This document shows positions 31,445-38,830 of a stretch of DNA of 39,861 nt, piece by piece (positions within the stretch are counted from its first letter, which is position 1; each line of letters begins with the position of its first letter). The DNA comes from an uncultured Prevotellaceae bacterium (GTDB lineage Bacteria; Bacteroidota; Bacteroidia; Bacteroidales; Bacteroidaceae). The DNA lies in contig CALBJW010000095.1 in NCBI GenBank assembly GCA_937893145.1, positions 1 to 39,861 of the forward strand, read 5' to 3'. The notes under the pieces were generated by a model. The model had not been told where the DNA came from. It worked only from the letters and a program-made list of their open reading frames with translations, and ran no database searches. The position numbers and the translations under genes were made by a program.

Positions 31445-32946
31445 TCGACCTCTACACTTCATGGAAAGGTGAGGCACCTGTAGCTATCGAAGCTCTGCCA
31501 GGGGCTGGTTCAAATCGCAAGTATTACCGTTTGACTATGTCTGATGGTGGCACAGTCATCGGAGTTGAAGGAACAAGCGAAGAGGAGAACCGTGCCTTCA
31601 TTGAACTTAGCCGCAGTTTTGCGGGCAAAGGTTTTTACACTCCTAAGTTGTATAAGGCAAGTGAAGATGCCATGTGCTACTTACAGGAGGACCTTGGTAC
31701 AGTGTCTCTTTTTGATTTCCTGAAAGAAGGTCGTGAAAAGGGTGGTGAGTATGGACCTAAAGAGGTCAATATGCTCAGCCTTGTCATTTCGGAATTGCCA
31801 AAGATGCAGTTTGAGGGCGGTAGCAAATACATCTTCACTAAGTGTTATCCACAAGAAGAGATGGATGCAACAAGTGTGATGTTCGACCTCAACTACTTCA
31901 AGTATAACTTCCTCAAACTTACTGGAGTTGAGTTTAATGAGTTCAAACTTCAGGCAGACTTCGAGAACTTTGTTGATGACCTCCTTCATGAAGATGCAGA
32001 CACATTCCTTTATCGTGACTTCCAAGCTCGCAATGTGATGCTGAAGGACGGAATGCCATATTTCATCGATTATCAGGGAGGACGCAAAGGTCCTATCTAT
32101 TACGATGTGGCTTCCTTCTTGTGGCAGGCATCAGCAAGATACTCTGATGAACTTCGCAAGAAACTCATAAACGAGTATTATCATTCGCTTGAGTTCTATC
32201 TTGACAGCAAGAATTGCCCTGCATGTTACAAGGGACTCACAAAGAAACGCTTCACAGAACGCTTGCACCAGTTCGTTCTCTTCCGTCTGCTTCAGGTGCT
32301 TGGAGCATACGGTTATCGTGGATTTTGGGAAAAGAAGAAGCATTTCGTGGATAGTATTCCACCTGCACTCGACAATCTCCGTGCAGAACTCTCGCTCGGA
32401 ACTTGCGATGCATACCCATATTTAAAAGAGGTGTGTGAGACCTTGATAGAGAATGGAGTGACAAAGGCAAAACCTTCTGCCTACAGTAAGGTGGCTTCAT
32501 ATCTTGCCAATGATGCTTCATATCTTGGCTCTTCCGACAAACCTCTTGTTGTGACAGTAAATTCCTTCTCCTTCAAGAAGGGCATCCCAACAGATGAATC
32601 GGGCAATGGTGGAGGATATGTCTTCGACTGCCGTGCTACTCACAACCCTGGTCGATATGAGGAGTACAAGCAGTTGACAGGTCTTGATAAACCAGTTATT
32701 GACTTCCTTGAGGAAGATGGTGAGATACTCACATTCCTGAGCCATATATATCCAATAGTCGAGTTTCATGCTCGTCGTTTCATGGAACGCGGTTTTACAA
32801 ACCTTATGATTTCTTGTGGATGTACTGGTGGTCGTCATCGTTCCGTCTATTCCGCTCAACATATTGCTGAATATCTGCATGAAAAATTGGGAGTGGAAGT
32901 TCACATTAACCACCGTGAACAGAACATAAAGCAAATATTGAAATGA
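31426..32946 (+). CDS. AmgK-like sugar kinase fused to a RapZ C-terminal domain
   Basis: The 506-aa protein joins two domains. Residues about 1-330 form an aminoglycoside-phosphotransferase-like kinase with a G-rich loop (GAGSNRKYYRL), catalytic Asp198 and Asn203 in YRDFQARNVML, and metal-binding Asp215 in FIDYQGGRKGP. It resembles AmgK, the anomeric MurNAc/GlcNAc kinase. Residues about 370-506 match the C-terminal domain of RapZ: FDCRATHNPGRYEEYKQLTGLD, and ISCGCTGGRHRSVY with C466 and H471. RapZ's N-terminal Walker ATPase is absent. The next gene, a MurU-like enzyme, overlaps by 4 bp, which supports a MurNAc-1-phosphate route. Confidence 0.85.
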   Translation: MEPKRLIDLYTSWKGEAPVAIEALPGAGSNRKYYRLTMSDGGTVIGVEGTSEEENRAFIELSRSFAGKGFYTPKLYKASEDAMCYLQEDLGTVSLFDFLKEGREKGGEYGPKEVNMLSLVISELPKMQFEGGSKYIFTKCYPQEEMDATSVMFDLNYFKYNFLKLTGVEFNEFKLQADFENFVDDLLHEDADTFLYRDFQARNVMLKDGMPYFIDYQGGRKGPIYYDVASFLWQASARYSDELRKKLINEYYHSLEFYLDSKNCPACYKGLTKKRFTERLHQFVLFRLLQVLGAYGYRGFWEKKKHFVDSIPPALDNLRAELSLGTCDAYPYLKEVCETLIENGVTKAKPSAYSKVASYLANDASYLGSSDKPLVVTVNSFSFKKGIPTDESGNGGGYVFDCRATHNPGRYEEYKQLTGLDKPVIDFLEEDGEILTFLSHIYPIVEFHARRFMERGFTNLMISCGCTGGRHRSVYSAQHIAEYLHEKLGVEVHINHREQNIKQILK

Positions 32947-33767
32947 TGTCAGATACTATAAAGCCCTCCCCTTATGGGGGAGTGGGAGGGGGCCATGCCC
33001 TTATTTTTGCAGCAGGACTTGGCACACGCCTCAAGCCTCTAACAGATACAATGCCAAAGGCAATGGTGCCTATCAATGGTAAACCATTGGTTCAGATTCT
33101 TATCGAGAAACTGAAGGCAATTGGTGTGACAGAAATCGTCATTAATGTTCACCATTTTGCACAGCAGATAATAGACTTTGTTGAAGCAAACGATTCTTTT
33201 GGCATCGACATTAAGTTTTCCGATGAAACAGATATGCTCCTCGAAACAGGTGGTGGACTGAAGAAGGCCGCTTCACTTTTCTCGAATGATGATCCTATCC
33301 TTGTTCATAATGTGGACATACTGAGCAATGCCGATTTGCACAAGTTTTATGATGAGGCTTCGTTCATAGCACATGCTGTAGGACTTGCTCCAACCACAAG
33401 GAATGTGATGGGAGCTTATATGCTTGTTTCATGGCGTGAAACTCAGCGTTATCTTCTTTTTGATGATGATAATAATTTGGTTGGATGGACAAACATTGCA
33501 ACTGGTCAAGTGAAGAGTCCGTACAAAGACCTTGATGTGAACAAATACCACAAGTATGCCTTCTCTGGCATTCAGGTGTTCAATCCCGAAATACTTGGCT
33601 ATATGGACGAGTGGGAAGGTAAGTTCTCAATAATTGACTTTTACCTCTCCATCTGTGATAAGGTGCAGATAAAGTGTTGCCCAAGTGACAATTTGCACCT
33701 TCTCGATGTTGGAAAACTCGACACAATAGCCAAAGCAGAACAATTTTTGACAGAAAATGGCAATTAG
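32943..33767 (+). CDS. MurU-like sugar-1-phosphate nucleotidyltransferase
   Basis: The 274-aa protein has the nucleotidyltransferase signature AAGLGTRLKPLTDTMPKAMVP, followed by ETGGGLKKA and LVHNVDILSN (the metal-binding Asp). It resembles MurU, which makes UDP-MurNAc from MurNAc-1-phosphate in peptidoglycan recycling. It overlaps the AmgK-like gene by 4 bp (ATGA). Residues 7-17 (KPSPYGGVGGG) are encoded by dispersed repeat R3, inserted between the start and the conserved ALIFAAGLG strand. No alternative in-frame start lies between the repeat and the core. A GlmU- or RmlA-type substrate cannot be excluded. Confidence 0.85.
   Translation: MMSDTIKPSPYGGVGGGHALIFAAGLGTRLKPLTDTMPKAMVPINGKPLVQILIEKLKAIGVTEIVINVHHFAQQIIDFVEANDSFGIDIKFSDETDMLLETGGGLKKAASLFSNDDPILVHNVDILSNADLHKFYDEASFIAHAVGLAPTTRNVMGAYMLVSWRETQRYLLFDDDNNLVGWTNIATGQVKSPYKDLDVNKYHKYAFSGIQVFNPEILGYMDEWEGKFSIIDFYLSICDKVQIKCCPSDNLHLLDVGKLDTIAKAEQFLTENGN
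32960..32993. repeat. dispersed GC-rich inverted repeat, copy R3, inside the murU-like gene
   Basis: The sequence AAGCCCTCCCCTTATGGGGG and the following AGTGGGAGGGGGC form a hairpin. It lies entirely within codons 6-17 of the murU-like gene and keeps the frame open. Confidence 0.75.
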
Positions 33768-33781
33768 TCAAAAGTTTTGTT

Positions 33782-33789
33782 TATATTTG
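33782..33789 (+). promoter_or_regulatory. -7 box for guaA
   Basis: TATATTTG (33782-33789) matches TAnnTTTG and lies about 90 nt before the guaA ATG. No -33 TTTG at standard spacing. The leader contains three GTACAT copies near 33843-33868. Confidence 0.5.
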
Positions 33790-33875
33790 CAAAATAATCA
33801 ACAATTAAAATACCCATTGCCAACCCAAGTGCAACCTAAATTGTACATCGTACATGGTTAATGGTACATGACTTT

Positions 33876-35483
33876 ATGCAGAAAATTATTATCTTAGACT
33901 TTGGTTCGCAGACCACACAGCTCATCGGACGCCGTGTTCGTGAGCTCAACACATTCTGTGAAATCATGCCTTACAACAAGTTCCCAAAGGACGATCCAGA
34001 CATCATCGGTGTCATCCTTTCGGGTTCGCCTCTCAGTGTATATGCTGACGATGCTTTCCACATCAACTTTGATGAGATTCGTGGTAAGTACCCAATTCTC
34101 GGCATCTGCTATGGAGCACAGCTCATGGCTTACACATTCGGAGGAAATGTTGAACCAGAAGGCACTCGTGAGTACGGACGAGCAAACCTTGAGTTCATGG
34201 AAGAGGGCAATCCTCTCCTCAAGGATTTTGCCCCTAATAGCCAGGTGTGGATGAGTCATGGCGACACTATCACTCGTCTTCCTGAAGGCTTCCGTGTCAT
34301 AGCTTCTACTTCAACAGTTAAGTACGCTGCATACGCAGCCAACGATGAGAAGATTTGGGGTGTTCAGTATCACCCAGAAGTGTTCCACTCTATTGATGGA
34401 ACTCAACTTCTCAAGAACTTCGTGGTTGACATCTGTGGTGGTAAGCAGGACTGGTCTCCAGCTCAGTTTGTGGAGCAGACCGTTAATGAACTTCGTGAAC
34501 AAGTAGGCGATGATAAGGTTATCCTCGGTCTCTCTGGAGGTGTTGACTCATCAGTAGCTGCAGTTCTTCTCAATAAGGCAATCGGTAGCAACCTCACTTG
34601 TATCTTTGTAAACAATGGTCTTCTCCGTAAGAACGAGTTTACGGATGTGCTTCGTGACTACGAATGTCTCGGACTCAATGTTCGTGGAGTAGATGCTTCT
34701 GAGAAGTTCTATTCTGAACTTGCTGGAGTTCATGAACCAGAGCGTAAGCGTAAGATTATCGGTGCAGGCTTCATTGATGTGTTTGAGGCAGAAGCCAAGA
34801 AGATTGAAGGTGCAAAGTGGTTGGCACAGGGCACTATTTATCCAGACCGCATCGAATCACTCAATATCACAGGTAAGGTAATCAAGAGTCACCACAATGT
34901 AGGTGGACTTCCTGAGAAGATGGGACTCAAGCTTTGTGAACCTCTCAAGTGGCTCTTCAAGGATGAAGTTCGCCGAGTAGGTCGCCAGCTTCAGATGCCA
35001 GAACATCTCATCACTCGTCATCCATTCCCAGGACCAGGACTTGCAGTCCGTATTCTTGGTGACATCACTCCTGAGAAGGTTCGTGTTCTTCAGGATGCTG
35101 ATGACATCTTCATTCAGGGACTTCGCAACTGGAAGACAAAGCTTTCTGGTGAAGAAGCTCGCCGTGTGCTTCAGGCAGGTGTTCCAGCTGATATGAAGGA
35201 CGGTGAAATTGAAGTTTCTCTCTACGACCAGATTTGGCAGGCTGGAGCAATCCTCCTTTCTGATGTCAAGTCGGTAGGTGTGATGGGAGATGAGCGTACA
35301 TACGAAAATCCTGTTGCTCTTCGTGCCGTAACATCAGCCGATGCTATGACTGCCGACTGGGCAAAACTTCCATACGAATTCCTCGCAGAGGTTTCTAACA
35401 AGATTATCCGTAATGTCCGTGGAGTAAACCGCGTTTGCTACGATGTCTCTTCAAAACCACCTGCAACTATCGAGTGGGAATAA
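33876..35483 (+). CDS. guaA: GMP synthase (glutamine-hydrolysing)
   Basis: The 535-aa enzyme converts XMP to GMP. The N-terminal class I glutamine amidotransferase has the catalytic Cys78 in GICYGAQ and the His/Glu in QYHPEVFHS. The ATP-pyrophosphatase domain carries LSGGVDSS. The C-terminal dimerisation domain has RHPFPGPGLAVRI and ends in KPPATIEWE, the canonical terminus. The start is the ATG at 33876 (MQKIIILDFGSQ), the family N-terminus. An in-frame ATG at 33861 would add five unrelated residues. It is monocistronic, with a strong terminator behind it. Confidence 0.97.
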   Translation: MQKIIILDFGSQTTQLIGRRVRELNTFCEIMPYNKFPKDDPDIIGVILSGSPLSVYADDAFHINFDEIRGKYPILGICYGAQLMAYTFGGNVEPEGTREYGRANLEFMEEGNPLLKDFAPNSQVWMSHGDTITRLPEGFRVIASTSTVKYAAYAANDEKIWGVQYHPEVFHSIDGTQLLKNFVVDICGGKQDWSPAQFVEQTVNELREQVGDDKVILGLSGGVDSSVAAVLLNKAIGSNLTCIFVNNGLLRKNEFTDVLRDYECLGLNVRGVDASEKFYSELAGVHEPERKRKIIGAGFIDVFEAEAKKIEGAKWLAQGTIYPDRIESLNITGKVIKSHHNVGGLPEKMGLKLCEPLKWLFKDEVRRVGRQLQMPEHLITRHPFPGPGLAVRILGDITPEKVRVLQDADDIFIQGLRNWKTKLSGEEARRVLQAGVPADMKDGEIEVSLYDQIWQAGAILLSDVKSVGVMGDERTYENPVALRAVTSADAMTADWAKLPYEFLAEVSNKIIRNVRGVNRVCYDVSSKPPATIEWE

Positions 35484-35512
35484 TACAAGACCACAATATC
35501 TTGATATATGAA

Positions 35513-35551
35513 AAGGGCAAGGAAAACGAAAATTCCTTGCCCTTATTTTTT
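35513..35551. terminator. guaA terminator
   Basis: AAGGGCAAGGAA (35513-35524) pairs perfectly with TTCCTTGCCCTT (35533-35544) around an 8-nt loop, followed by ATTTTTT. It may also stop the convergent LacI-type transcript, whose stop codon is at 35568. Confidence 0.88.
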
Positions 35552-35567
35552 ATAATATATAAGTTGT

Positions 35568-36641
35568 TTAATCCTTATAATAATCGATGTTTTCCTTTGT
35601 CAGGAGTTCGATGCTGACATAGTGGAGAGGCTTCTGGGAGATGTTGAGGACACAAGCATTGAACATGGAACGGAAACAGTTCAATCCTTGGTCGTATGGA
35701 TGCTGAGCAATGATGAAGTCGCACGAACCATTCTTTATGCATTCCACATTTCGTATTGTTGCCTCATAGCCAAGAAGTGTAACGTGTGCATGGTCTGGTT
35801 TTTCTGTGCGGAGATAGTCACTCACAAGGTGAATGGATGAGTTGAAGGAGAGTCCTGTTATCACTTCTGGATGATCTGCGAAGAAAGTGCGAAGGGTCTC
35901 GTGAGTACCTTCCTTGTCGTATGCATATAGGTTGACAGTGAGAATCTTACATTGTGGACAATGTTCCTTCATATATCTGCGGAAACCATCTTCTCTGTCA
36001 AGCTGCTGACGTGATGCCACACGACCTTCACCAAGCACTTTGAAGAGGGCGATGTTCTGAGGTTTTCCTGCTGTAGCCATACGGATTATTCGTCCTGCAA
36101 ACTCACCACTTCGGATAGAGTCTTGTCCGTAGAAGGTGACAGGCTTGAACTCTTCCCAGTATGAGTCGAGTAGGGCGAAAGGAATGTTGTTTTCGTTGAG
36201 TCGTCCTACAAACTGTTTCATGATGTTGTAGTTGAATATAGGACCAACGATAGCCACATCTGGATGTGCTTCAAGCAGATTGTTGCATTCCACCTTGAAC
36301 GACTCGTCGTTGAATGGGTCATAGTGGAAAATCTTGAACGACACGTTGAAGTCTGTGAATCGTCGTGTTCCTTCGATGAGTCCATGCTCTACACGAGCCC
36401 AGTAGCTGTCCTCAGCATGAAGAGGTAAGATTGCTGCAAACTCAGAAGTCTTCTTCTGTTTTGCAAGTGCGCTGTAGTAGTGGTTTGGGTGAAAGTCGAT
36501 TTCGTCGAGCACTCGTTGCACCTTCTCCATGCTGAGAGGTGACACGTTGGTTCGTCCGTGAATGACACGGTCCACTGTTCCAACTGAGACTCCTGCCAAG
36601 TCTGCTATGTCCTTAATACGGATTTTTGGCTTAATATCCAT
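35568..36641 (-). CDS. LacI-family transcriptional regulator
   Basis: The 357-aa protein has an N-terminal LacI helix-turn-helix (IRIKDIADLAGVSVGTVDRVIHGRTNVS, residues about 8-35) and hinge, then a periplasmic-binding-protein-like effector domain. It diverges from kdgK-kdgA, so it most likely controls 2-keto-3-deoxygluconate use, with KDG or a uronate as effector. It has its own strong promoter. A palindrome (ATAACCATAAAGGTTAT, 36690-36706) just after its predicted transcription start may be its operator. Confidence 0.93.
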   Translation of the reverse strand: MDIKPKIRIKDIADLAGVSVGTVDRVIHGRTNVSPLSMEKVQRVLDEIDFHPNHYYSALAKQKKTSEFAAILPLHAEDSYWARVEHGLIEGTRRFTDFNVSFKIFHYDPFNDESFKVECNNLLEAHPDVAIVGPIFNYNIMKQFVGRLNENNIPFALLDSYWEEFKPVTFYGQDSIRSGEFAGRIIRMATAGKPQNIALFKVLGEGRVASRQQLDREDGFRRYMKEHCPQCKILTVNLYAYDKEGTHETLRTFFADHPEVITGLSFNSSIHLVSDYLRTEKPDHAHVTLLGYEATIRNVECIKNGSCDFIIAQHPYDQGLNCFRSMFNACVLNISQKPLHYVSIELLTKENIDYYKD

Positions 36642-36689
36642 TCCTGTATGGGGTACCTTAAAATAATACTGTTGAAGTGAGATTGGAAA

Positions 36690-36706
36690 ATAACCATAAA
36701 GGTTAT
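36690..36706. promoter_or_regulatory. candidate operator for the LacI-type regulator
   Basis: ATAACC (36690-36695) and GGTTAT (36701-36706) are perfect inverted arms around 5 bp. The site lies a few bases downstream of the predicted start of the regulator transcript, a position suited to autorepression. The classical central CG of LacI operators is missing. Confidence 0.45.
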
Positions 36707-36720
36707 GCTAAAAACTTTTG

Positions 36721-36752
36721 CAAAGTTACTTTTTTTTGTTAATACTCACAAA
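36721..36752 (-). promoter_or_regulatory. promoter for the LacI-type gene (minus strand)
   Basis: On the minus strand TTTG (36749-36752) is followed after 20 nt by TAACTTTG (36721-36728). The start site would be near 36714 and the leader about 70 nt. Confidence 0.8.
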
Positions 36753-36832
36753 TAGAAAAGCAAAAAAATAGCGTAATGTTTCTTTTTTGTAAATTATTTG
36801 AATAAAATGCTTTACCTTTATCAAAAAATAAC

Positions 36833-36840
36833 TATATTTG
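36833..36840 (+). promoter_or_regulatory. -7 box for kdgK-kdgA
   Basis: TATATTTG (36833-36840) matches TAnnTTTG and lies 41 nt before the kdgK ATG at 36882. The -33 region has only TTTA about 19 nt upstream, which would suit a regulated promoter. Confidence 0.6.
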
Positions 36841-36881
36841 CACGTTATTTAGTGTAAATACATCCTATAACTATAATTATT

Positions 36882-37904
36882 ATGGCAAAAATCGTAACAA
36901 TGGGCGAGATTATGCTTCGCCTCTCTCCAGAAGGAAACGACCGTTTCATTCAGTCAGAATCATTCCGCATCATCCCTGGTGGTGGTGAAGCTAATGTGGC
37001 AATCAGTTGTGCAAACTATGGTCATGACTGCTATTTCATCTCAAAGCTTCCAAAGCATGAGATTGGTCAGATTGCAGTTAATGCAATGCGTCGTTATGGC
37101 GTGAACACAGAGTTCATCGCTCGTGGTGGTGAACGAGTAGGTCTCTACTATGCAGAAACTGGTGCAAGCATGCGTCCATCAAAGGTTATTTACGACCGTG
37201 CTCATTCTTCAATCGCAGAGGCTCAGCCAAGTGACTGGGACTTCGACAAGATTTTTGAAGGTGCAGACTGGTTCCACTGGTCAGGTATCACTCCTGCTAT
37301 CAGCGATGCAAGTGCAGAATGCCTTCGTCAGGCTTGTATCTGTGCTAAGAAGCATGGCGTGAAGATTAGTGTTGACCTCAACTTCCGCAAGAAGCTCTGG
37401 ACATCAGAAAAGGCTATCTCTATCATGCGTCCACTCATGCAGTATGTTGATGTATGTATCGGTAACGAAGAAGATGCAGAACTTTGTCTTGGTTTCAAGC
37501 CAGATGCTGATGTTGAAGGTGGTGAAACTAATGCTGCTGGTTACGAAGGCATCTTCAAGCAGATGAAGGAAGAGTTTGGTTTCGAGTATGTAGTAAGCAC
37601 ACTCCGTGAGTCATTCTCTGCTACTCACAACGGTTGGAAGGCTCTCATCTATGATGGTAAGGAGTTCTACCAGTCAAAGCGTTACGATATCAACCCAATC
37701 ATTGACCGTATCGGTGGTGGTGACTCATTCTCAGGTGGTCTTATCCACGGTCTCCTCACTAAGCCAACTCAGGGCGAGGCTCTCGAGTTTGCAGTTGCTG
37801 CTTCAGCTCTCAAGCACACTATCAATGGTGACTTCAATTTAGTTTCAGTAGAAGAGGTAGAGGCTCTCGCAGGTGGTGCAGCCAACGGCCGCGTTCAAAG
37901 ATAA
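36882..37904 (+). CDS. kdgK: 2-dehydro-3-deoxygluconokinase
   Basis: The 340-aa PfkB-family kinase phosphorylates 2-keto-3-deoxygluconate to KDPG. The N-terminal MGEIMLRLSPEGNDRFIQSESFRIIPGGGEANVA is typical of KdgK. The catalytic Asp lies in DRIGGGDSFSGGLIHGLL (a GAGD variant with GGGD). GVKISVDLNFRKKLW and VCIGNEEDAELCLG are further family landmarks. kdgA follows after 9 bp, so the two complete the lower KDG pathway from uronates (pectin or alginate breakdown). Codon use suggests strong expression. Confidence 0.94.
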   Translation: MAKIVTMGEIMLRLSPEGNDRFIQSESFRIIPGGGEANVAISCANYGHDCYFISKLPKHEIGQIAVNAMRRYGVNTEFIARGGERVGLYYAETGASMRPSKVIYDRAHSSIAEAQPSDWDFDKIFEGADWFHWSGITPAISDASAECLRQACICAKKHGVKISVDLNFRKKLWTSEKAISIMRPLMQYVDVCIGNEEDAELCLGFKPDADVEGGETNAAGYEGIFKQMKEEFGFEYVVSTLRESFSATHNGWKALIYDGKEFYQSKRYDINPIIDRIGGGDSFSGGLIHGLLTKPTQGEALEFAVAASALKHTINGDFNLVSVEEVEALAGGAANGRVQR

Positions 37905-37913
37905 TTAAAAATT

Positions 37914-38579
37914 ATGGCAAAGTTTGATAAATTTCAGGTGATGGCAAAGATTGCTGCCGCACCAATGGTACCAGTATTCTATCATAAGGACGCTGAAGTG
38001 GCAAAGCAGGTAGTTAAGGCTTGTTACGAAGGTGGTGTTCGTGCATTCGAGTTCACAAACCGTGGTGATTTCGCACAGGAAGTGTTCGCAGAACTTTCAA
38101 AGTTCGTTGCCACAGAGTGCCCAGAACTTGCTCTCGGTATCGGTTCAGTTGTTGATGCTCCTACAGCAGCAATGTACATGCAGCTTGGTGCAAACTTCGT
38201 GGTTGGTCCACTCTTCAACCCTGATGTAGCAGTAGTATGTAACCGCCGTTGCGTTACTTACTGTCCAGGTTGTCTTACTCCAAGCGAGATTGGTAAGGCT
38301 CAGGAAGTAGGTTGCGACTTCACAAAGGTATTCCCAGGTGATGTTGTTGGTCCAAACCTCGTTAAGGGCCTTATGGCACCAATGCCTTGGTCAAAGATTA
38401 TGGTCACTGGTGGTGTTGCTCCAGAGGCAGAGAACCTCAAGTCTTGGTTCAAGGCAGGTGTGTTCTGTGTAGGTATGGGTTCTAAGCTCTTCCCTGGTGA
38501 TAAGGTTAAGGCACAGGATTGGCAGTATGTTACTGACAAGTGCAAGGAGTGCTTTGACATTATTGCTGAGATTAGATAA
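37914..38579 (+). CDS. eda: KDPG/KHG aldolase
   Basis: The 221-aa class I aldolase cleaves KDPG to pyruvate and glyceraldehyde-3-phosphate. The Schiff-base lysine is K138 in CDFTKVFPGD, and the catalytic glutamate is E46 in RAFEFTNRG. PGCLTPSEI and KIMVTGGVAPEAENL complete the phosphate site. It lies 9 bp after kdgK and is certainly co-transcribed. Its stop codon runs into repeat R4. The kdgK-aldolase pair under a divergent LacI regulator is a standard hexuronate arrangement. Confidence 0.95.
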   Translation: MAKFDKFQVMAKIAAAPMVPVFYHKDAEVAKQVVKACYEGGVRAFEFTNRGDFAQEVFAELSKFVATECPELALGIGSVVDAPTAAMYMQLGANFVVGPLFNPDVAVVCNRRCVTYCPGCLTPSEIGKAQEVGCDFTKVFPGDVVGPNLVKGLMAPMPWSKIMVTGGVAPEAENLKSWFKAGVFCVGMGSKLFPGDKVKAQDWQYVTDKCKECFDIIAEIR

Positions 38580-38628
38580 AAAAAGACCCACCCCTGCCCC
38601 CTCCCTAAGTGGAGGGGAATAGATACTG
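38580..38628. repeat. dispersed GC-rich repeat, copy R4
   Basis: AAAAAGACCCACCCCTGCCC starts at the kdgA-aldolase stop. CCTCCCTAAGTGGAGGGG follows, forming a hairpin, and then AATAGATACT. The copy is nearly identical to the reverse complement of R5, about 150 bp away. Confidence 0.85.
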
Positions 38629-38781
38629 GAATAAACTTGGAGAATCCTTTATGAGGGTGCTTTATGTTGTTGTGGTAGAAAAGAATATGGGGTGGTTCTC
38701 AAATCGTTTATTCATAAAAGTATTAATTAATAAATTAAAAAACACCCACTATAACTCTGCGGGGTAGTTTCTGGCTTTGCT
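38629..38781. other. AT-rich spacer between inverted repeats R4 and R5
   Basis: About 150 bp with no credible ORF. It includes an A/T-rich stretch (ATTAATTAATAAATTAAAAAA near 38720-38742) that could hold the promoter of the pfp-like gene. No consensus -7 box was found. Confidence 0.5.
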
Positions 38782-38830
38782 CAGTAACTACTCCCCTCCA
38801 TTTAGAGAGGGGCAGGGGTGGGTCTTTATT
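38782..38830. repeat. dispersed GC-rich repeat, copy R5 (inverted relative to R4)
   Basis: Reads AGTAACTACTCCCCTCCATT, then TAGAGAGGGGCAGGGGTGGG and TCTTTATT, ending exactly at the ATG at 38831. It therefore forms the 5' leader of the pfp-like gene. Reverse-complemented, it matches R4 over about 45 bp with few differences. Confidence 0.85.
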
